NCBI GenBank assembly: GCA_913050205.1
Contig: CAJXAU010000134.1
Span: 1 to 5,622 of the forward strand
DNA length: 5,622 nucleotides
Source: an uncultured Verrucomicrobiota bacterium
GTDB taxonomy: Bacteria > Verrucomicrobiota > Verrucomicrobiia > Limisphaerales > UBA1096
Reading direction: 5' to 3'
Shown: positions 5,519 through 5,622 of the stretch, piece after piece
Numbering within the stretch: the first letter of the stretch is position 1
How the letters are laid out: each line of letters opens with the position of its first letter
Notes under the pieces: generated by a model
The model's input: only the letters and a program-made list of their open reading frames with translations
Database searches by the model: none
What the model was told of the DNA's origin: nothing
Translations under genes and position numbers: made by a program

Positions 5519-5622
5519 CTACTCCACCTTCCACGGCCACGGCTTGACCCGAGCGCGAATGGCCCACTTTTCCCATTTCTCGGCGAGGGCCTTGACCTTG
5601 TCCGGATGCTTTTTGGCGAGAT
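5519..5622 (-). CDS. Sulfatase, C-terminal end only (continues beyond right edge)
   Basis: Reading the minus strand from 5620 gives 33 codons ending in TAG (5521-5519): LAKKHPDKVKAL, then AEKWEKWAIRARV, then KPWPWKVE. This matches the characteristic tail of type I (formylglycine-dependent) arylsulfatases, in which a Leu-Ala-x-x-His-Pro-x-x-Val helix and a W-x-x-W-A segment lead to a PWPW ending. The catalytic Cys/Ser motif would lie far outside the window, so activity and substrate cannot be judged. Secreted sulfatases are abundant in marine PVC bacteria that degrade sulfated polysaccharides, consistent with the rest of the window. The call rests on a short stretch, but the pattern is distinctive. 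Confidence 0.8.
   Translation of the reverse strand, partial: LAKKHPDKVKALAEKWEKWAIRARVKPWPWKVE

Noticed and set aside
5352..5576. Minus-strand 74-codon reading frame across the pseudopilin end
   Set aside because: It is a shadow of the pseudopilin and overlaps the sulfatase tail in another frame; it shows no motif.
1..5622. Transposon, integron, CRISPR, toxin-antitoxin, tRNA or phage signatures
   Set aside because: No terminal repeats, spaced repeats, cloverleaf-like sequence or matching protein motif was seen on either strand.

Overview
The window looks like chromosomal DNA from a PVC-group bacterium, most likely Verrucomicrobiota. That is an inference from protein style. The evidence is a Gfo/Idh/MocA oxidoreductase with the remains of an export signal and a QKP instead of EKP motif, a pseudopilin with a C-terminal H-X9-DG motif, a secreted protein ending in an NLG..NW...RFYRIV module, and the tail of a sulfatase ending in a KPWPW-type sequence. 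No rRNA, tRNA, mobile element, CRISPR array or phage gene is visible.

Layout, left to right. (1) Positions 1-2225, plus strand, hold a two-gene unit. The first gene is an oxidoreductase cut by the left edge. The second is a secreted metallophosphoesterase resembling Mn-dependent ADP-ribose/CDP-alcohol diphosphatases, and its GTG start overlaps the oxidoreductase stop in a GTGA. (2) Positions 2222-3205, minus strand, hold accA (acetyl-CoA carboxylase carboxyltransferase alpha). It converges on the phosphoesterase, and the two stop codons share one CTAG. A good sigma70-like promoter for accA lies at 3236-3263. (3) Positions 3206-3441 are a divergent intergenic region with a tight cluster of inverted repeats. 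(4) Positions 3442-5488, plus strand, hold an unrecognised secreted protein of 378 residues, followed after 4 bases by a pseudopilin-like protein. (5) Positions 5519-5622, minus strand, hold the last 33 codons of a sulfatase that continues past the right edge.

How the genes relate. accA is housekeeping fatty-acid synthesis. The remaining genes are mostly exported or envelope proteins of the kind such bacteria encode in large families for polysaccharide and sulfated-glycan use. The oxidoreductase/phosphoesterase pair and the secreted protein/pseudopilin pair look like separate transcription units. No shared pathway can be proved from the sequence.

The most unusual signal is at the nucleotide level. 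A palindromic word built on CGCTTGGCCAAGCG recurs through the window on both strands, in all three codon phases and in the intergenic region. It culminates in a perfect 18-bp palindrome inside the phosphoesterase gene and two overlapping palindromes in the signal-peptide codons of the secreted protein. This looks like a highly iterated genomic motif and is the best candidate here for something undescribed.
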